From NCBI GenBank assembly GCA_030690755.1, contig JAUYGA010000191.1:1-6144 (forward strand): DNA of 6,144 bases. Direction: 5' to 3'. The DNA is from Nanobdellota archaeon. GTDB lineage: Archaea; Nanobdellota; Nanobdellia; Woesearchaeales; JAUYGA01. Of the stretch, positions 5,508-6,144 are shown piece after piece. Made by a program: the position numbers and the translations under genes. Each line of letters starts with the position of its first letter. Position 1 is the stretch's first letter. The notes beneath the pieces were generated by a model that worked only from the letters and a program-made list of their open reading frames with translations, had not been told where the DNA came from and made no database searches.

Positions 5508-6144
5508 TCAGTTGTTGTTAATCATGTTGTACATTTCTCTTACTTTTGGAACTAAATTTCTGAATTCGCCATTTATGCTTTGGGCTCCATCGCATTTTGC
5601 TTCTTCTGGTTTGTAATGCACTTCAATAATCAAGCCGTTTGCGCCTGCAGCAATTCCAGCAAGGCTCATATCTTTTATTGATTCGCGTCTTCCTGTTCCG
5701 TGACTTGGGTCTATAATTATTGGCAGATGGTATTTTTGTCTTATTATCGGTATATTGTTTAGGTTGAGGATATTTCTGTGCGCTTCATCTGTTGTCTTAT
5801 CTCCTCGTTCACATAAAATAAGATTTTTATTGCCTCTGTAAACTCGTTTTGCTGCCAGTAAATATTCGCTGATAGAAAGATGATCGCCTCGCTTAAGCAA
5901 AACTGGCGCATCAATTTTGCTTAGTGCATCTAGTAAAACAAAATTCTGGCCATTTCTTGCGCCGACTTGGTATATGTCTATGTTGTATTTTTGAAATAGG
6001 GGTATATACGAAGCATCTATTATTTCAGTTATAACTGGTAGTCCTGTTATTTGTCTTATTTCTACAAGGAGTTCCAGTCCTTCTTCTCCGAGTCCTTCCC
6101 AACTTTCTGGATCAGTTCTCGGTTTATATGCGCCGCCTCTAAGA
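5508..6144 (-). CDS. 3-deoxy-7-phosphoheptulonate (DAHP) synthase, type I-beta, 5' end outside window
   Basis: Condenses phosphoenolpyruvate with erythrose 4-phosphate, the first step of the shikimate pathway to aromatic amino acids. The frame is open to the right edge; 211 residues are visible, ending at TGA (5508-5510). Family landmarks in order (visible numbering) are GGAYKPRTDPESWEGLGEEG (3-22), GLPVITEI (34-41), QVGARNGQNFVLLDAL (59-74), PVLLKRGD (80-87), LILCERGD, IIIDPSHGTGRRE, the IIEVH segment and a final CDGAQS. The His of DPSH, the Glu of IEVH and the Asp of CDG match the expected metal ligands; the Cys ligand near the N-terminus lies outside. GARN and DPSH separate it from KDO8P synthase. 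Compared with usual I-beta enzymes, GIRTFE is changed to GDKTTDE. The codon at 5900 (TTG) is internal. Whether a regulatory N-terminal domain exists cannot be seen. Confidence 0.88.
   Translation of the reverse strand, partial: LRGGAYKPRTDPESWEGLGEEGLELLVEIRQITGLPVITEIIDASYIPLFQKYNIDIYQVGARNGQNFVLLDALSKIDAPVLLKRGDHLSISEYLLAAKRVYRGNKNLILCERGDKTTDEAHRNILNLNNIPIIRQKYHLPIIIDPSHGTGRRESIKDMSLAGIAAGANGLIIEVHYKPEEAKCDGAQSINGEFRNLVPKVREMYNMINNN

Noticed and set aside
5508..5900. DAHP synthase starting at the TTG at 5900
   Set aside because: Conserved family motifs (KPRT, GARN, PVLLKRG) continue upstream of it to the right edge, so it is an internal leucine codon.
5508..6144. KDO8P synthase as an alternative identity for the right-edge gene
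   Set aside because: GARN and DPSH motifs are those of DAHP synthase; the KDO8P synthase versions of these segments are absent.

Overview
This AT-rich window looks archaeal. The evidence is an archaeal/eukaryal-type phenylalanyl-tRNA synthetase (a long alpha subunit of 510 residues with winged-helix-like N-terminal segments, and a short beta subunit of 557 residues), a small archaeal-style PRC-barrel protein, GAGGTGA-type Shine-Dalgarno sites, TATA-like boxes and bare T-run terminators. The gene mix and compact layout would fit a DPANN-type archaeon such as the Woesearchaeota/Pacearchaeota group. That placement is inference, because no rRNA or other decisive marker is present.

Layout, left to right. 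Bases 1-323 (+) hold the 3' end of a thioredoxin-fold gene with a CxxC motif, followed by a T-rich terminator-like stretch. Bases 416-1207 (+) encode an Lgt-family integral membrane protein (prolipoprotein diacylglyceryl transferase). Bases 1337-1597 and 1627-2139 (+) are a two-gene unit, a PRC-barrel protein plus a 170-residue protein I do not recognise. Each has a clear Shine-Dalgarno site. Bases 2141-3814 and 3836-5368 (-) are pheT and pheS, transcribed as pheS then pheT towards the plus-strand unit and meeting it tail to tail with one base between the stop codons. Bases 5508-6144 (-) hold the 3' two thirds or so of a type I-beta DAHP synthase gene, whose start lies beyond the right edge.

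How the genes relate. DAHP synthase starts the shikimate route to aromatic amino acids, and PheRS charges tRNA with one of the products, so the minus-strand block has an aromatic amino acid theme. The left part has an envelope theme: a thioredoxin-like protein and a lipoprotein-modifying enzyme. The PRC-barrel family includes archaeal cell-division adaptors, but nothing here ties this member to division.

I see no mobile element, CRISPR array, tRNA or rRNA, and no gene-free stretch over 300 bases. There is no clear new multi-gene system. The points most worth checking are the Lgt homologue in an archaeal setting with altered signature residues, a Gly in PheS where a phenylalanine-binding Glu is expected, the uncharacterised partner of the PRC-barrel gene, and the way the pheT terminator appears to lie inside the opposing gene.
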